Shown here: in pieces, positions 8,926 through 18,431 of the stretch
How positions within the stretch are numbered: position 1 is the stretch's first letter
Layout of the letters: every line of letters starts with the position of its first letter
NCBI GenBank assembly: GCA_004282745.1
Contig: SHMT01000003.1
Coordinates: forward strand, 62,001 to 126,000
DNA length: 64,000 nucleotides
Origin: Candidatus Scalindua sp. SCAELEC01
Lineage (GTDB): Bacteria; Planctomycetota; Brocadiia; Brocadiales; Scalinduaceae
Direction: 5' to 3'
Notes under the pieces: generated by a model
The model's database searches: none
What the model was told of the DNA's origin: nothing
The model's input: only the letters and a program-made list of their open reading frames with translations
Translations under genes and position numbers: made by a program

Positions 8926-9876
8926 TTTGAATACGATATCCTTTGCAGACACCCCGAGAGATTCAATATAATCTCGTGGTATCTGGTTGTCGAGTAAACC
9001 TATCTCCATCAAATCACCGTCTGCCGTTACGGTGACTACCGAACCTGAATCGGTAACCTCTTGTATGCTGCCAACCAATTCACTCTCTCTCGATACCTCC
9101 CTGTCACACAACCGTGAATTACCTACAGTTACTTTCAATTGCTGCCCGTTTGGAATCTGTAATGATGCCACCGGTAGTTGGAAAGGTTCAAAAGAGAATG
9201 CACATATCTTTCTATGTATCTCGCTTCCTGTTTTACTCCAATCAATAATCTTATCGCGTACAAAATCAATGCTATTTTTGGTATAGTAAAGCTTTTGTGT
9301 CAAATCTTGAGGATGTGACTCTGTCGCCCCTTCCAGCAATGCGGGATACCTATCCATGAACAACTTAACGGCTTCTTCGCTCAGGGTATCAAACAATTTA
9401 CGTGATGTCGTATCATTTTCGACGGGTACAGTCGCTTGCGCAATTATCCCACCTTCATCAAATCCCTCCACCATGTGGTGTAAGGTCACACCTGCCTGCT
9501 TCTCACCATTTAGGATTGCCCAGGCAACAGGGTAACAGCCACCATAGCGTGGAAGGAGACCAAAATGCATGTTTACACACCCATGAAGGGGAAGGTTTAA
9601 GATTGCCGTCTTCAGTAAAGGACGATACTGAAATGAGAAAATATAATCAGGTTTCAAGGACGCAAGTACATCAACATAATCGTTTATATTACCCACAAAG
9701 ACCTTGATACGTCTCTCCGTACCAAAGGATATTAAGTTGGCTTGCCAATCTTCCGGAGCAGCCACTATTGCGCAGATCTCTGTATCTCTGCGACCGTACA
9801 AGAATTGAAGACACCGCTCTGCTACCCATTTCTCTCCACATACGACTACTCTCTTCTTCTCTTGATCATTTTTCAT
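8923..9876 (-). CDS. Methionyl-tRNA formyltransferase-like (formyl transferase family) enzyme
   Basis: This 317-residue protein has a Rossmann-like formyl transferase domain with the N-x-H and D catalytic pattern: CVNMHFGLLPRYGG (Asn and His) and VEGFDEGGII (Asp), plus WAILNGEKQAGVTLHHM. A C-terminal OB-like domain (about residues 200-317) follows as in Fmt. The setting among glycan genes suggests transfer of a formyl group from 10-formyl-THF to an amino sugar rather than to initiator Met-tRNA, which is inference; a second fmt may be the housekeeping copy. The TAG stop lies at the end of a family A repeat, so the original C-terminus could have been different. Confidence 0.7.
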   Translation of the reverse strand: MKNDQEKKRVVVCGEKWVAERCLQFLYGRRDTEICAIVAAPEDWQANLISFGTERRIKVFVGNINDYVDVLASLKPDYIFSFQYRPLLKTAILNLPLHGCVNMHFGLLPRYGGCYPVAWAILNGEKQAGVTLHHMVEGFDEGGIIAQATVPVENDTTSRKLFDTLSEEAVKLFMDRYPALLEGATESHPQDLTQKLYYTKNSIDFVRDKIIDWSKTGSEIHRKICAFSFEPFQLPVASLQIPNGQQLKVTVGNSRLCDREVSRESELVGSIQEVTDSGSVVTVTADGDLMEIGLLDNQIPRDYIESLGVSAKDIVFK

Positions 9877-9978
9877 TTCGGATTTCGGAATGCAGAATTC
9901 GGATTTTATTTCCTCATAACTACTTGCATACTGCGGTAGCCACTGTCATGGTTTTTCTCACTGATAACAGTACATTAT

Positions 9979-10027
9979 CTATTATTACAGCAACGCAGTA
10001 GATGAGTAGTTTTCGTTCAAAACACTA
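9979..10027. mobile_element. MITE-like repeat family A, copy A3 (half element)
   Basis: Only one arm remains: ATTACAGCAACGCAGTAGAT, then GAGTAGTTTTCGTTCAAAACAC-TA. The matching left arm is absent. Its terminal CTA provides the TAG stop of the PilZ-CBM48 gene on the minus strand. Confidence 0.7.
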
Positions 10028-11143
10028 CAGACAAATGGCAGGATTTTCTTCTACATTATCCATTATTTTAATAGAGCAGTTTGACAAACCTATCAGTACA
10101 GAATCAACTAAGTAACCAAACTTATAGTTGTTACCGGGTTCCAGGTCTAGAGAGAGAGTATGGTCACCATTTCTCTCTTTTATCATAGGATTACAGTGAG
10201 AATCCCAATTGTTAAAATCTCCAACAATATTGACCCTATTTGCCATCGGAGCAGCAAACTTTGGTAGTCTGAACGTTACCCTTCGCAACTTTTCATTTTG
10301 TCGAAATACTTCTGTTTGATCGTACACTTCCTCTACCAGATTTTCTAATTTTTCATCAATGCGATTCTTTACCGTTTCCGTATGCTCTTCTCTCATCACG
10401 ACCGCTGAAGTATCGCTGTTTGTTACCGCGTCTCCTCTTTTCACAACCCCTGAGATGCTGTTTTCCGCCTCTTCACTCTTTATGGTATTTCCACAATCTC
10501 TCTTGTTCCTAATATTACTGGAACACTCTAGACAATATAATTGTCCATAATGTTTTCTTGCAAAACCTGTTGATATATCTTTTGCTGAAAGGCTTTTATT
10601 ACAACTACAGCATGCTCTCATGTCTGTAATATCTCTTTTTAGCAGACTCGAAGGGGTTTCTGGAATCTGTTCAGAAACAACTTCTCTCCTTTTCATGAAA
10701 CTGACCACTCTCACCAGTTTTTTAATAGAGAAATTCTTTTTTCTCTTTTTCTTTCTTACAATTTCCTCAATAGTTCTATTTATCTCAGACTTCGTTTGTG
10801 CACTCACCTCCGTAAACGCTATTGCGGTACAATACCCGGAAAGATGTTGACGCTCTTCAATCCGAACTATCCTCCCTACACAGTTAATAGTGGGCTGGGA
10901 TTGAGAAATTTTGAATCTAATATTGAGCATTGAATCAATCCCCAAACTCTTATCAAAGATAAAGACCATACCGCCTGCACTGAGATTTTTCACGGAAACT
11001 ATGTCCCATTCAGGATTTGAGTTTTCGTTGTCACTATCTTGCTTAGTATGAAACCGTGCAATGCAGGGAGTTTCAATCTCTCTATAATTTTTGTTTTCCA
11101 ACTCTATTCGAACATATTCCCTTTTTTCGGTATGACTGTACAT
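10025..11143 (-). CDS. PilZ - zinc ribbon - CBM48 fusion protein
   Basis: This 372-residue protein has three recognisable parts. Residues about 1-130 are a PilZ domain with both c-di-GMP motifs: R8xxxR12 (KREYVRI) and NLSAGG. Residues about 175-210 form a Cys4 ribbon (CCSCN ... YCLEC). Residues about 290-360 form a CBM48/AMPK-beta-like early-set domain with VNIVGDFNNWD and a final NYKFGYLVDS. Basic and polar linkers join them. PilZ senses c-di-GMP; CBM48 binds alpha-glucans in other proteins. A link between c-di-GMP and glucan or glycan handling is inferred. No catalytic domain and no membrane segment is seen. The stop codon coincides with the edge of a family A half element. Confidence 0.75.
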   Translation of the reverse strand: MYSHTEKREYVRIELENKNYREIETPCIARFHTKQDSDNENSNPEWDIVSVKNLSAGGMVFIFDKSLGIDSMLNIRFKISQSQPTINCVGRIVRIEERQHLSGYCTAIAFTEVSAQTKSEINRTIEEIVRKKKRKKNFSIKKLVRVVSFMKRREVVSEQIPETPSSLLKRDITDMRACCSCNKSLSAKDISTGFARKHYGQLYCLECSSNIRNKRDCGNTIKSEEAENSISGVVKRGDAVTNSDTSAVVMREEHTETVKNRIDEKLENLVEEVYDQTEVFRQNEKLRRVTFRLPKFAAPMANRVNIVGDFNNWDSHCNPMIKERNGDHTLSLDLEPGNNYKFGYLVDSVLIGLSNCSIKIMDNVEENPAICL

Positions 11144-11246
11144 AAAAATCTACCTCCTATTTCTCTTCGAATCAGGTTATTTATGATCACACCCTTCAAT
11201 CTTTTTTTACACACTCTCTGACAAACAGAACGCTTTACAAAGCACT

Positions 11247-12509
11247 CTACCCTTTCCCAACACCTGGCTGCCATTTTGTAATTTCCGTGTAGTAGGTAAA
11301 GAGCTCTCTAAAGAGACGCGTAATTTCATCACGACTTAATTCGTTTGTGGCAACAAAGGATTCATACTCACCTTGTCGCCCCTTTATCCAACTTTTCTCT
11401 TCAGGTATATCATAGATCTTAATATCAAATTGGTCAGGATGTTGATAAACTGGGGTACCAGGATAAGGCATAAATATGTTAAAGCCAAACTTTTGTGGCC
11501 GTACGTGTTCCATCCAGAGACGCGTCTCTTCAACCGTTTCATATGTTTCTCCCGGAAGCCCAATCATGAGAAAGACATTGGCCGTAATCCCCACCTCTTT
11601 GCATAAGCGAACAAATCTTGCATGATCTTCTACCGTCTCATTTTTATTTACACCATCCAAAATTTTTTGTGAACCACTCTCAACCCCTACACCAATTTCA
11701 ACGCACCCTGCCCCCTTCATTGCCAGAAGCATCTCCATAGTTGTTGTCGTCCTTGCGTAACAGCGCCACTTAATACCAAGTGATTTCATACCGCTACACA
11801 ACTCCAATAATCTATCTCTCCGTAAGGTAATAGTATCATCAAGAAACAAAAAGTGTTTGAACCCATAGTTGTGAATAAGATGTTCAAGCTCAGAGATCAC
11901 ATAAGAGGTACTATGAAAACGGGTACCACCCTGCCACACCTCCTTAGAACAGAAAGTGCAGGTAAACGGACACCCCCTGCTTGTAATCAGGGTGGTGCCC
12001 ATGCCATCTTCAATTTCATACCCAAATGAGCGTATGTCAACCAGATGTCGTGCAGGAAAAGGGATCGTATCCAAATCTTGAATGTAGGAAGCCTGGATGA
12101 CACAAGGTTGTTCTCCTTTCTCTCTCTGCGTAATCAATTGAAACAGTGCCTCTTCGCCCTCCCCCTTGATAACAAAATCAAATCCATCTTGAATACACTT
12201 TTCCGGCAATGATGATGGGAAAGCGCCTCCAATAGCGATAAGAGCTCTTGGGTTAAGTCGACGTAAAATGTTCAATATTTTCCGTGCCTGAGGATACTGC
12301 GGAGATGTTGACGTGATCCCATACATCTCTGCATCAGCATATGGTTCTAAGGCGGTTTCAAGAATTGATTCCCTATTAGCCAAATCGGCAACATTTATCG
12401 CAATTCCTTTATCCTCCAGAAAACCTGCAAGGTAAAGGATTCCAAGTGGTGGGAACGCCTTCTGATCAATCAAAAAAGGGCTGGGAGGTGAAAGCAAAGT
12501 TAACTTCAA
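11247..12509 (-). CDS. B12-binding radical SAM protein (BchE/PhpK-like class)
   Basis: This 420-residue protein has an N-terminal cobalamin-binding Rossmann domain (PPLGILYLAGFLEDKG ... IAIGGAFPSS ... KGEGEEALF) and then a radical SAM core with CPFTCTFC (CX3CX2C) around residue 180. The later GVESGSQKILDGVNK and LMIGLPGET motifs are typical of this class. Members methylate carbon or phosphorus or do other C-C chemistry on lipids and antibiotics; the substrate here is unknown. The start codon overlaps the stop of the oxidoreductase gene by 4 bp, so the two are translationally coupled and probably act on one pathway. Confidence 0.8.
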   Translation of the reverse strand: MKLTLLSPPSPFLIDQKAFPPLGILYLAGFLEDKGIAINVADLANRESILETALEPYADAEMYGITSTSPQYPQARKILNILRRLNPRALIAIGGAFPSSLPEKCIQDGFDFVIKGEGEEALFQLITQREKGEQPCVIQASYIQDLDTIPFPARHLVDIRSFGYEIEDGMGTTLITSRGCPFTCTFCSKEVWQGGTRFHSTSYVISELEHLIHNYGFKHFLFLDDTITLRRDRLLELCSGMKSLGIKWRCYARTTTTMEMLLAMKGAGCVEIGVGVESGSQKILDGVNKNETVEDHARFVRLCKEVGITANVFLMIGLPGETYETVEETRLWMEHVRPQKFGFNIFMPYPGTPVYQHPDQFDIKIYDIPEEKSWIKGRQGEYESFVATNELSRDEITRLFRELFTYYTEITKWQPGVGKG

Positions 12510-13597
12510 TGTAGGACCCCCTCTGACTGCTTAGAGTTAAGGGCTCCATTTGACGCTGTAAGGCTAAGGACCTCCTCTGGCACCCCGCATTTGAGGACAC
12601 TCACCGGTGCTCCGAATTTCTTCAATGACAGATTTATTGCACACATCACCCGTACCACGTCAAGGCCATTTTTCCCATCGGTAAGGGGAAAGTGTCCATT
12701 TGACACACAAGAGATGAAATGGCTGCATTGACTCTTTAACGGTTCATACGAATCAATACGAGGGCTTATTATGTCTCCGTCACGCAATTGCAATTGAAAT
12801 TCACCAAATGTGTCTGCCTCACCGGTTAATGCCGCCCCCTTTTCAAAGATACGAACTCGCTCCATGCTATTGAGGTCATCAAAGACAATTCGTTTTTTAC
12901 TTCCTACGACTGAGAGTTCTCTTACCTTATTAGAATTTATCCAGCTTACGTGAATATTACCAAGAATATTGTGAGGGTATCCAAGTGTTATAAATCCCAC
13001 ATCGGGACGTCCATTTAAGAAGTTTCCGCCTATCGCACTTACCCAGAGAGGTTGTTCATCAAGAAGGTATGAGAAGATTGATATATCATGAGGTGCTAAA
13101 TCCCAGATAGCATTAACATCACTGCGTATCAAGCCAAGGTGTGTGCGGGTCGCCTGTAAGTAGTAAATTGATCCGATATCTTCGGAAGAGAGAGACTCCT
13201 TTATTTTAAGAATGGCGGGATTGTAAAGAAACGTGTGTCCAACCATGAGCATCCGCTCCCTCTCTCCTGCAATCTGAACTAACTCTTCACCTTCCTCAAT
13301 AGTAGTAGTGAGCGGTTTCTCTACCAGCACATGCTTATCCTGTAAGAGACACTCCTTGGTAATACGATAATGGGTAGATGCCTCAGTTGAGACAACGACT
13401 GCATCAACCTCTTCATCTGCCAAGAGCTCTTCCATACGTTTTGTCGGAAATACATAAGGAAATTTTCTATGCATCATTACAAGTCTCTCTTCATTCGTAT
13501 CGCACACTCGCACTACCGTAACATCAGCCAATTCATTGAATACACGAACGTAGTTTATGCCCCAATATCCGCAACCAATAATACCAATGCGTACCAT
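12506..13597 (-). CDS. Gfo/Idh/MocA-family NAD(P)-dependent sugar oxidoreductase
   Basis: This 363-residue protein has the N-terminal Rossmann motif IGIIGCGYWG, then VLVEKPLTTT, the conserved EKP motif with the catalytic Lys, and a C-terminal GFO_IDH_MocA domain with DLAPHDISI, where His is the usual proton-relay residue. The start at 13597 is chosen because AAGGGGA lies six bases before that ATG; a frame nine codons longer has no such site. Such enzymes oxidise nucleotide-sugars, for example at C3. First gene of a coupled pair with the radical SAM gene. A truncated family C repeat ends 27 bp upstream. Confidence 0.8.
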   Translation of the reverse strand: MVRIGIIGCGYWGINYVRVFNELADVTVVRVCDTNEERLVMMHRKFPYVFPTKRMEELLADEEVDAVVVSTEASTHYRITKECLLQDKHVLVEKPLTTTIEEGEELVQIAGERERMLMVGHTFLYNPAILKIKESLSSEDIGSIYYLQATRTHLGLIRSDVNAIWDLAPHDISIFSYLLDEQPLWVSAIGGNFLNGRPDVGFITLGYPHNILGNIHVSWINSNKVRELSVVGSKKRIVFDDLNSMERVRIFEKGAALTGEADTFGEFQLQLRDGDIISPRIDSYEPLKSQCSHFISCVSNGHFPLTDGKNGLDVVRVMCAINLSLKKFGAPVSVLKCGVPEEVLSLTASNGALNSKQSEGVLH

Positions 13598-13623
13598 ACG
13601 ATTCCCCTTTGAGAGATTGTTCA

Positions 13624-13677
13624 TACTCGCTCAATTTTTCTCGTATTTTACCTGAAAACCATTATAAGATGAATATA
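13624..13677. repeat. Truncated family C repeat (C4, inverted), plus spacer to 13997
   Basis: Read on the minus strand this begins TATATTCATCTTATAATGG and goes on to TTGAGCGAGT, the first 54 bases of a family C copy with several changes. It abuts the leader of the oxidoreductase gene. In the rest of the spacer (13678-13997) I see no gene. Confidence 0.6.
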
Positions 13678-13997
13678 CAGATATCGACTGTTTTTGTAGG
13701 AGTTCGCTGGTTCAGAGTTCACAATACTTGGTAATTTTTTTTCGTTCACCCCCGCCTGTCCCAGTGGTTGATAATTCAGGCAGGCCTTCCGAGCCCCCTA
13801 ATGGATAGCTGGTGAGCGTTCGTTACATTCCGAACCTTTTAACCCAATCTCCGTGAACGGTTGCCCGTTTACCAAATTTGGCTGCTAATAACATGCCAAA
13901 TTCGTAATCCTCGTGTAACCCTTGCAGGAGAAGCGGGAATGGGTAATTTTATTTCTCAAAGTATTGTTGATTTGCTTGAAGATGTTGTTGAAATGGT

Positions 13998-14438
13998 TTA
14001 TGTTCTCCCATGCGTAGGTACGACGAGAACGGGACAAGGTGTGCTCCGTAGCACTCCTTCACTAACACTACCGAATATTAGATGGTGGACACCTCCATGC
14101 CCATGTGAACCTAAGATAATGATATCAATTTCCAGTATCTTCGATTTTTCGAGTATAACTTCAACCGTTGAACCTTGCACGAGAAGGGGCGTGGTGTCTA
14201 TTTTAGAATTCTGGAATTTATCTACCTCTTGTTGTAGTGCCTTATGTTCTTGAGGAAATTCCCAGGAGAGGTGATCATGTTCAGGTTTTGAACCAAACTC
14301 ATCGTCCAGAAAATCTGGGTCTTGATCAACAACATGGAGCAACCACACCTGAGCAGACAAAGCTAATGCAAGAGTTTTTGCGCTTTTCAATACCTCAACA
14401 GAGGCCCTAGAGAAATCTACGGTAACCAGAATTTTCAT
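13998..14438 (-). CDS. Universal stress protein (UspA family)
   Basis: This 146-residue protein begins MKILVTVDFSRASVEVLK, preceded by GGAGGG at a good distance; frames extending to 14642 run into a mobile repeat and are rejected. The C-terminal ATP-binding signature IIILGSHGHGGVHHLIFGSVSEGVLRSTPCPVLVV (G-2x-G-9x-G(S/T)) is split here only by description; it is intact. The protein is expected to be an ATP-binding, dimeric stress protein. No operon partner is seen. Confidence 0.85.
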   Translation of the reverse strand: MKILVTVDFSRASVEVLKSAKTLALALSAQVWLLHVVDQDPDFLDDEFGSKPEHDHLSWEFPQEHKALQQEVDKFQNSKIDTTPLLVQGSTVEVILEKSKILEIDIIILGSHGHGGVHHLIFGSVSEGVLRSTPCPVLVVPTHGRT

Positions 14439-14518
14439 ATTTTCCCTCCCAGAAAAAATTGGACACTGTACACCGGCCCAATGTTGTTTTACTCGATCAT
14501 GTTTGAATAGAACTCCCG

Positions 14519-14667
14519 CGGTTGAACCAAAACTGACCGGATACCAGGCGCGTAGTAATTTCGTAACCAGAACGTACGAGTACTCGAATACTTGAGTACT
14601 TTTGTACTTGAAAATTACGGAATTAATACAACTACGTAACAAATGGGTAGTTTTCTTTTAACCACTA
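14519..14667. mobile_element. MITE-like repeat family A, copy A4 (diverged)
   Basis: The left end is GGTTGAACCAAAACTGACCGG and the right end GTTTTCTTTTAACCAC-TA. The centre holds several repeats of GTACTCGAATACTTGAGTAC type, longer than in other copies. It lies 80 bp upstream of the universal stress gene. Confidence 0.65.
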
Positions 14668-14968
14668 GGAAGTAATTTAGTTTTTTATCAAACCCCTGTC
14701 AATTACTTTTTCTCAATTGAATAGAAGTGTTCTGATTCCCGGACTGCTTGAAATACTCATCCTCACACAAATTCACAAAGAACTGAAAGATTGTCTTTAT
14801 TTAAAAATAAAAATTCCTCATATTAATAATTTATTTATATATAATATGCTCCGCCCATTACTGTATAAAATATCTACGCTTGGTTCAAAAAGACAACATC
14901 AACGATTCCATACTAATTCATCCAATACATTCTAGAACAGTCAAAACAATTATGATACGGTTTATAGC

Positions 14969-15035
14969 TAGTGTCTGAACGAAAACCCTGTGTTATAATG
15001 AAAAGTGCCCAGGTACAAAGTGCGGAACAATAAAT
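14969..15035. mobile_element. Truncated family A repeat (A5); remainder of a gene-free stretch
   Basis: TA-GTGTCTGAACGAAAACCC, then TGTG and GAAAAGTGCCCAGGTACAA, matches the inverse of the right end of copy A1; the rest is missing. The spacer 14668-15260 around it is AT-rich. An open frame of 71 codons at 15042-15257 shows no recognisable domain and I do not call it. Confidence 0.6.
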
Positions 15036-15260
15036 AGTTCATTGAGTTTATACACCCTGTTGAACCAAAATCAAACAGCTCTATTCTTTAGGGAAAGTTT
15101 GAAAACCGTAGGCTTTTCTGTGACAACCTGGCCGAACCAGAACATACCTGACACCTCTCCCATTTTTTGGTTCTTGCTAGGCCAGGTTGAGATGGTATTT
15201 GATTTGCGGCCTCAATTCCTGAGAATTACTATATCCACACTAATAGCGCTAATGTAAACC

Positions 15261-16013
15261 ATGATTAATGATCCCACTCAATCAGAAATATCACGCAGTT
15301 TTATCATACCGGTCTTAGACATGTCTCCGCATAGTCCATACAATATTAAGACATTACTGGGTGATCTAGAGAACATACAGGGTGAAGTTATCTGCATCTT
15401 TAATAGCAAATCTGTCTACGAAGAGCTCCGCACCCATCCACGCATTACCAAGTATTGCTATAACAACCTCAACGCGGGTGTAAGCCGGTCATGGAACATA
15501 GGCATTAACCTGGCAGAGGGGAAGGCGGCATTCATTCTGAATGCAGACCTACACATACAGCATCAAGCCATTGAACAATTGGAATCATATCTCTTCACCC
15601 TTGACAAGGCCGTTATCGTCGGCCCGCAAGGAACCCACATCGATTACAGAAAAATGGGCATCATCAGATATTTTGAAAAAGGGACTTTCCACGAGCCCGT
15701 TCAGACGCATGATGTCTCAGGCTTCTTTTTTGCGGTACATCGTGACCGATTTCTCAAAAACCATTTGTTGTTTGATGTGCAATTCAGTCCCTGCTTTTTC
15801 GAAGAGTGGGATATGGGATTACAGGTTATGCGAGCCGAACTAGCCTGTTACACGGTTCCTGTAGAGGGTTTCGAACATCATTGGGGAGCTTCACAAGATG
15901 CTAACCTTTCCATAAACTACTTTGGGAGAAAGATGACCCGGTCTGATATATTGACAAACGGGAGAGAGAGGTTTAAGGCAAAATGGCACGATGCTATTTT
16001 CAGCAAAAAATAG
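15261..16013 (+). CDS. GT2-like glycosyltransferase, tandem copy 1
   Basis: This 250-residue protein has a GT-A layout: SRSFIIPVLDMSPHSPYNI at the N-terminus, NNLNAGVSRSWNIGINLAEG for the nucleotide-binding loop, FILNADLHI in the DxD position, and FSPCFFEEWDMGLQ near the C-terminus, where the E/D-W-D acceptor motif is expected. It is about 70 percent identical by eye to the next gene, 40 bp downstream. Cytoplasmic, no membrane segment. First gene of a three-gene plus-strand operon. The sugar and acceptor are unknown. Confidence 0.75.
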   Translation: MINDPTQSEISRSFIIPVLDMSPHSPYNIKTLLGDLENIQGEVICIFNSKSVYEELRTHPRITKYCYNNLNAGVSRSWNIGINLAEGKAAFILNADLHIQHQAIEQLESYLFTLDKAVIVGPQGTHIDYRKMGIIRYFEKGTFHEPVQTHDVSGFFFAVHRDRFLKNHLLFDVQFSPCFFEEWDMGLQVMRAELACYTVPVEGFEHHWGASQDANLSINYFGRKMTRSDILTNGRERFKAKWHDAIFSKK

Positions 16014-16052
16014 AGACTTAATCATCTCCTAACTTTTATTACGTTTATATCA

Positions 16053-16805
16053 ATGGATAATTGTGGAACAAGTTCGACAATCGCACGAAGTTTTATTATA
16101 CCTGTCCTGGACTACTCCCCACACAGTCCTTACAATATTAAGACACTCCTGGATGACCTTGGAAATATCGAGGGAGAGGTGATCTGTATATTTAATAATA
16201 AAAAAATGTACAATGAGCTCCATACACATCCTCGCATAGACAAATATTGTTATAACAACTTAAACGCAGGCGTAAGCCGCTCATGGAATGTTGGCATTAA
16301 TCTCTCCGAGGGTAAAACCTTGTTCATTCTCAATTCCGATGTGCACATAATCGGTTCGGCAATTGAAGAGTTAGAATCGTATCTCTTCGACCTGGACAAG
16401 GCCGTTATGGTAGGACCACAAGGTGCTCACATAGACTATCGCACACTTCGCGACCAAAGGTATTTTAGAAAAAGAACTTTCTCTAAAGCGGTGAAAGTTC
16501 ATGCCGTCTCAGGTTTCTTCTTTGCAATCCACAATGAGAGATTTCTCAAACACTGTCTGATGTTTGATGTGCAGTTTAGTCCGTGCTTTTTTGAAGAGTG
16601 GGACATGGGATTACAAATTACGCTAGCGGGCCTCTCCTCTTATGCCGTTCCTGTGGAAGGGTTTGAACATCATTGGGGGGCTTCCCAAGATATGGATCTT
16701 TCCGTTAACTACTTCGGGAGAGAGATGAACAGGTCCGACATATTGTTAAAAGGGAGAGAGAGATTTAGGGCAAAGTGGCACGATACTATTTTCAACAATA
16801 AATAG
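16053..16805 (+). CDS. GT2-like glycosyltransferase, tandem copy 2
   Basis: This 250-residue protein has exactly the length of its upstream twin. It has the same landmarks with substitutions: ARSFIIPVLDYSPHSPYNI, FILNSDVHI in place of FILNADLHI, and SPCFFEEWDMGLQ. The high similarity over the whole length, also seen in the DNA, indicates a recent tandem duplication. The differences around the DxD-like motif could alter donor choice, but this is inference. It is followed by the GT1 gene after 13 bp. Confidence 0.75.
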   Translation: MDNCGTSSTIARSFIIPVLDYSPHSPYNIKTLLDDLGNIEGEVICIFNNKKMYNELHTHPRIDKYCYNNLNAGVSRSWNVGINLSEGKTLFILNSDVHIIGSAIEELESYLFDLDKAVMVGPQGAHIDYRTLRDQRYFRKRTFSKAVKVHAVSGFFFAIHNERFLKHCLMFDVQFSPCFFEEWDMGLQITLAGLSSYAVPVEGFEHHWGASQDMDLSVNYFGREMNRSDILLKGRERFRAKWHDTIFNNK

Positions 16806-16818
16806 AGGTTACACGAGT

Positions 16819-18048
16819 ATGATCTATCTCATTCTGCCAAGAGGCAGTAATTTCGGTTGGGGTGTTTGCGGCAAATATCTTGTCCGAGAGATATCAAACC
16901 TTCGCCAAATAAAATATGTTACGGAAGATTTTGGTGTTCATGATATCGGTGATGAATTTGAATACTATTTTCTGAAAAACAGGTTGGTTGATCAAAGGGA
17001 ACTGATAAAAATCAGGAGTGGTGTAACGAAACAGGTAAATTCCCCAATTCTCCAGGCCATAGGCAACCAGGCACTAATGCCATGGGGACCCGAACTCCAA
17101 GGCACTTTCAAGGCAGGATACACTTTTTTTGAAGAAAATATCCTGAATCAAGAGTATATCGAAAATGGCAAGAGAAACTTCGACCTCATTATTACGGGTT
17201 CAACGTGGTGTGAGGAGGTCCTCAAAAAGCATGGGCTTCATAACGTGACAACCATCATACAGGGAATAGATCAGCAGCTTTTTAACTCTTTTCATTCAGA
17301 AAAGGAGATCTTCAAAGACAAATTTTTGGTCTTTTCCGGTGGCAAATTTGAGATCCGCAAGGGACAGGATATTGTAATACGTGCATACAAAGTGCTACAG
17401 GACCGGCACCAAGATGTCATGCTCGTTAACTCATGGTTTAACCTGTGGAGAGACAGCATGAAGACAATGTCGGCCTCTCCATACATTAAGTGCAATATTC
17501 CCTCAGATGATTATGTTACGGGGATAAACAATATTCTCACCGATAACGGCATAGACGTGAGGAGAGTCATTACCATGCTGCCGAGACCGAATGCCTTAAT
17601 GGCACAGATATACAAAAATACCGATGTTGGCCTCTTCCCCAACCGATGTGAAGGGGGAACAAACCTTGTCCTAATGGAATACATGGCATGTGGAAAGCCC
17701 GTAATTGCATCGTATAGTAGCGGTCACAAGGACGTCATCAACCACAACAATGCACTCGTGATAGAGAAGATGAAGCCCATTGCGATAAAGAGAAGTGAAA
17801 TCAAAATTGCCGAATGGGACGATCCGGATCTCGATGAGACCGTGGAACGTCTAGAATGGGCGTATCAGCACAGGGATGCACTAAGATCATACGGATTACG
17901 GGCTGGAAATCACCTAAAAAATCTCACGTGGAAAAGATGTGCGAAAAAATTCGTGGAGATTATCGAGGAGCATACGCTCCATCAGAAAGATATAAAGCCG
18001 ATGAATATGTTACACGTAAAACCGGATGAGTGTACTGTTTCGTCGTAG
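16819..18048 (+). CDS. GT1 (GT4-type) glycosyltransferase
   Basis: This 409-residue GT-B enzyme has a C-terminal donor site with FSGGKFEIRKGQDIVIRAY (strand and KGQD loop) and GLFPNRCEGGTNLVLMEYM, the E-x7-E motif, followed by ACGKPVIAS. The N-terminus (LPRGSNFGWGVCGKYL) is the acceptor domain. It is the last gene of the three-gene unit that begins at 15261, likely adding sugars to the same glycan. The TAG stop is followed directly by a family C repeat. Confidence 0.8.
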   Translation: MIYLILPRGSNFGWGVCGKYLVREISNLRQIKYVTEDFGVHDIGDEFEYYFLKNRLVDQRELIKIRSGVTKQVNSPILQAIGNQALMPWGPELQGTFKAGYTFFEENILNQEYIENGKRNFDLIITGSTWCEEVLKKHGLHNVTTIIQGIDQQLFNSFHSEKEIFKDKFLVFSGGKFEIRKGQDIVIRAYKVLQDRHQDVMLVNSWFNLWRDSMKTMSASPYIKCNIPSDDYVTGINNILTDNGIDVRRVITMLPRPNALMAQIYKNTDVGLFPNRCEGGTNLVLMEYMACGKPVIASYSSGHKDVINHNNALVIEKMKPIAIKRSEIKIAEWDDPDLDETVERLEWAYQHRDALRSYGLRAGNHLKNLTWKRCAKKFVEIIEEHTLHQKDIKPMNMLHVKPDECTVSS

Positions 18049-18214
18049 TATACTCATCTCATAATGGTGTTCGGATAAAATCCGAGATAAAATTGAGCGA
18101 GTAAAGTCCTCGGCGCCTTTTGTCCGGGGATAACGGCCCGCCTGAACGACATGTCGGGTAGGCAACCAAGATTTGGTTGCCGGTAAAACCGAAAACCAAA
18201 TCGGTTTTAGTATA
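18049..18214. repeat. Repeat family C, copy C2 (longest)
   Basis: It starts TATACTCATCTCATAATGG at the first base after the GT1 stop and includes GGATAAAATCCGAGATAAAA, TTGAGCGAGTAAAG and CCAAGATTTGGTTGCCGG. The right end, AAAACCGAAAACCAAATCGG with TATATA, gives a partial inverted match to the left end (GGTTTTCGG). Confidence 0.7.
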
Positions 18215-18431
18215 TACGTTTCTTCTTCAATAACTTCTTTTTACCTGCGCAAGCGTTCAGAGGTTCAAAGTTCACCGTTCTGGGTTACCTTTCTTTATCA
18301 ATTGTCGAGACCTCGTCGAAACCCCAGAATTCCGGCACGTCCGACCAAATTGCTTAGGCAATTCACAAAATCTCCCCTCGTCCTTCAATAGTTAATCCAA
18401 TATCATTAATTCTCACACAATCTTCTTCAAA

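Noticed and set aside
15042-15257. 71-codon open frame before the GT2 pair
   Set aside because: It has no recognisable domain and starts right beside a truncated family A repeat.
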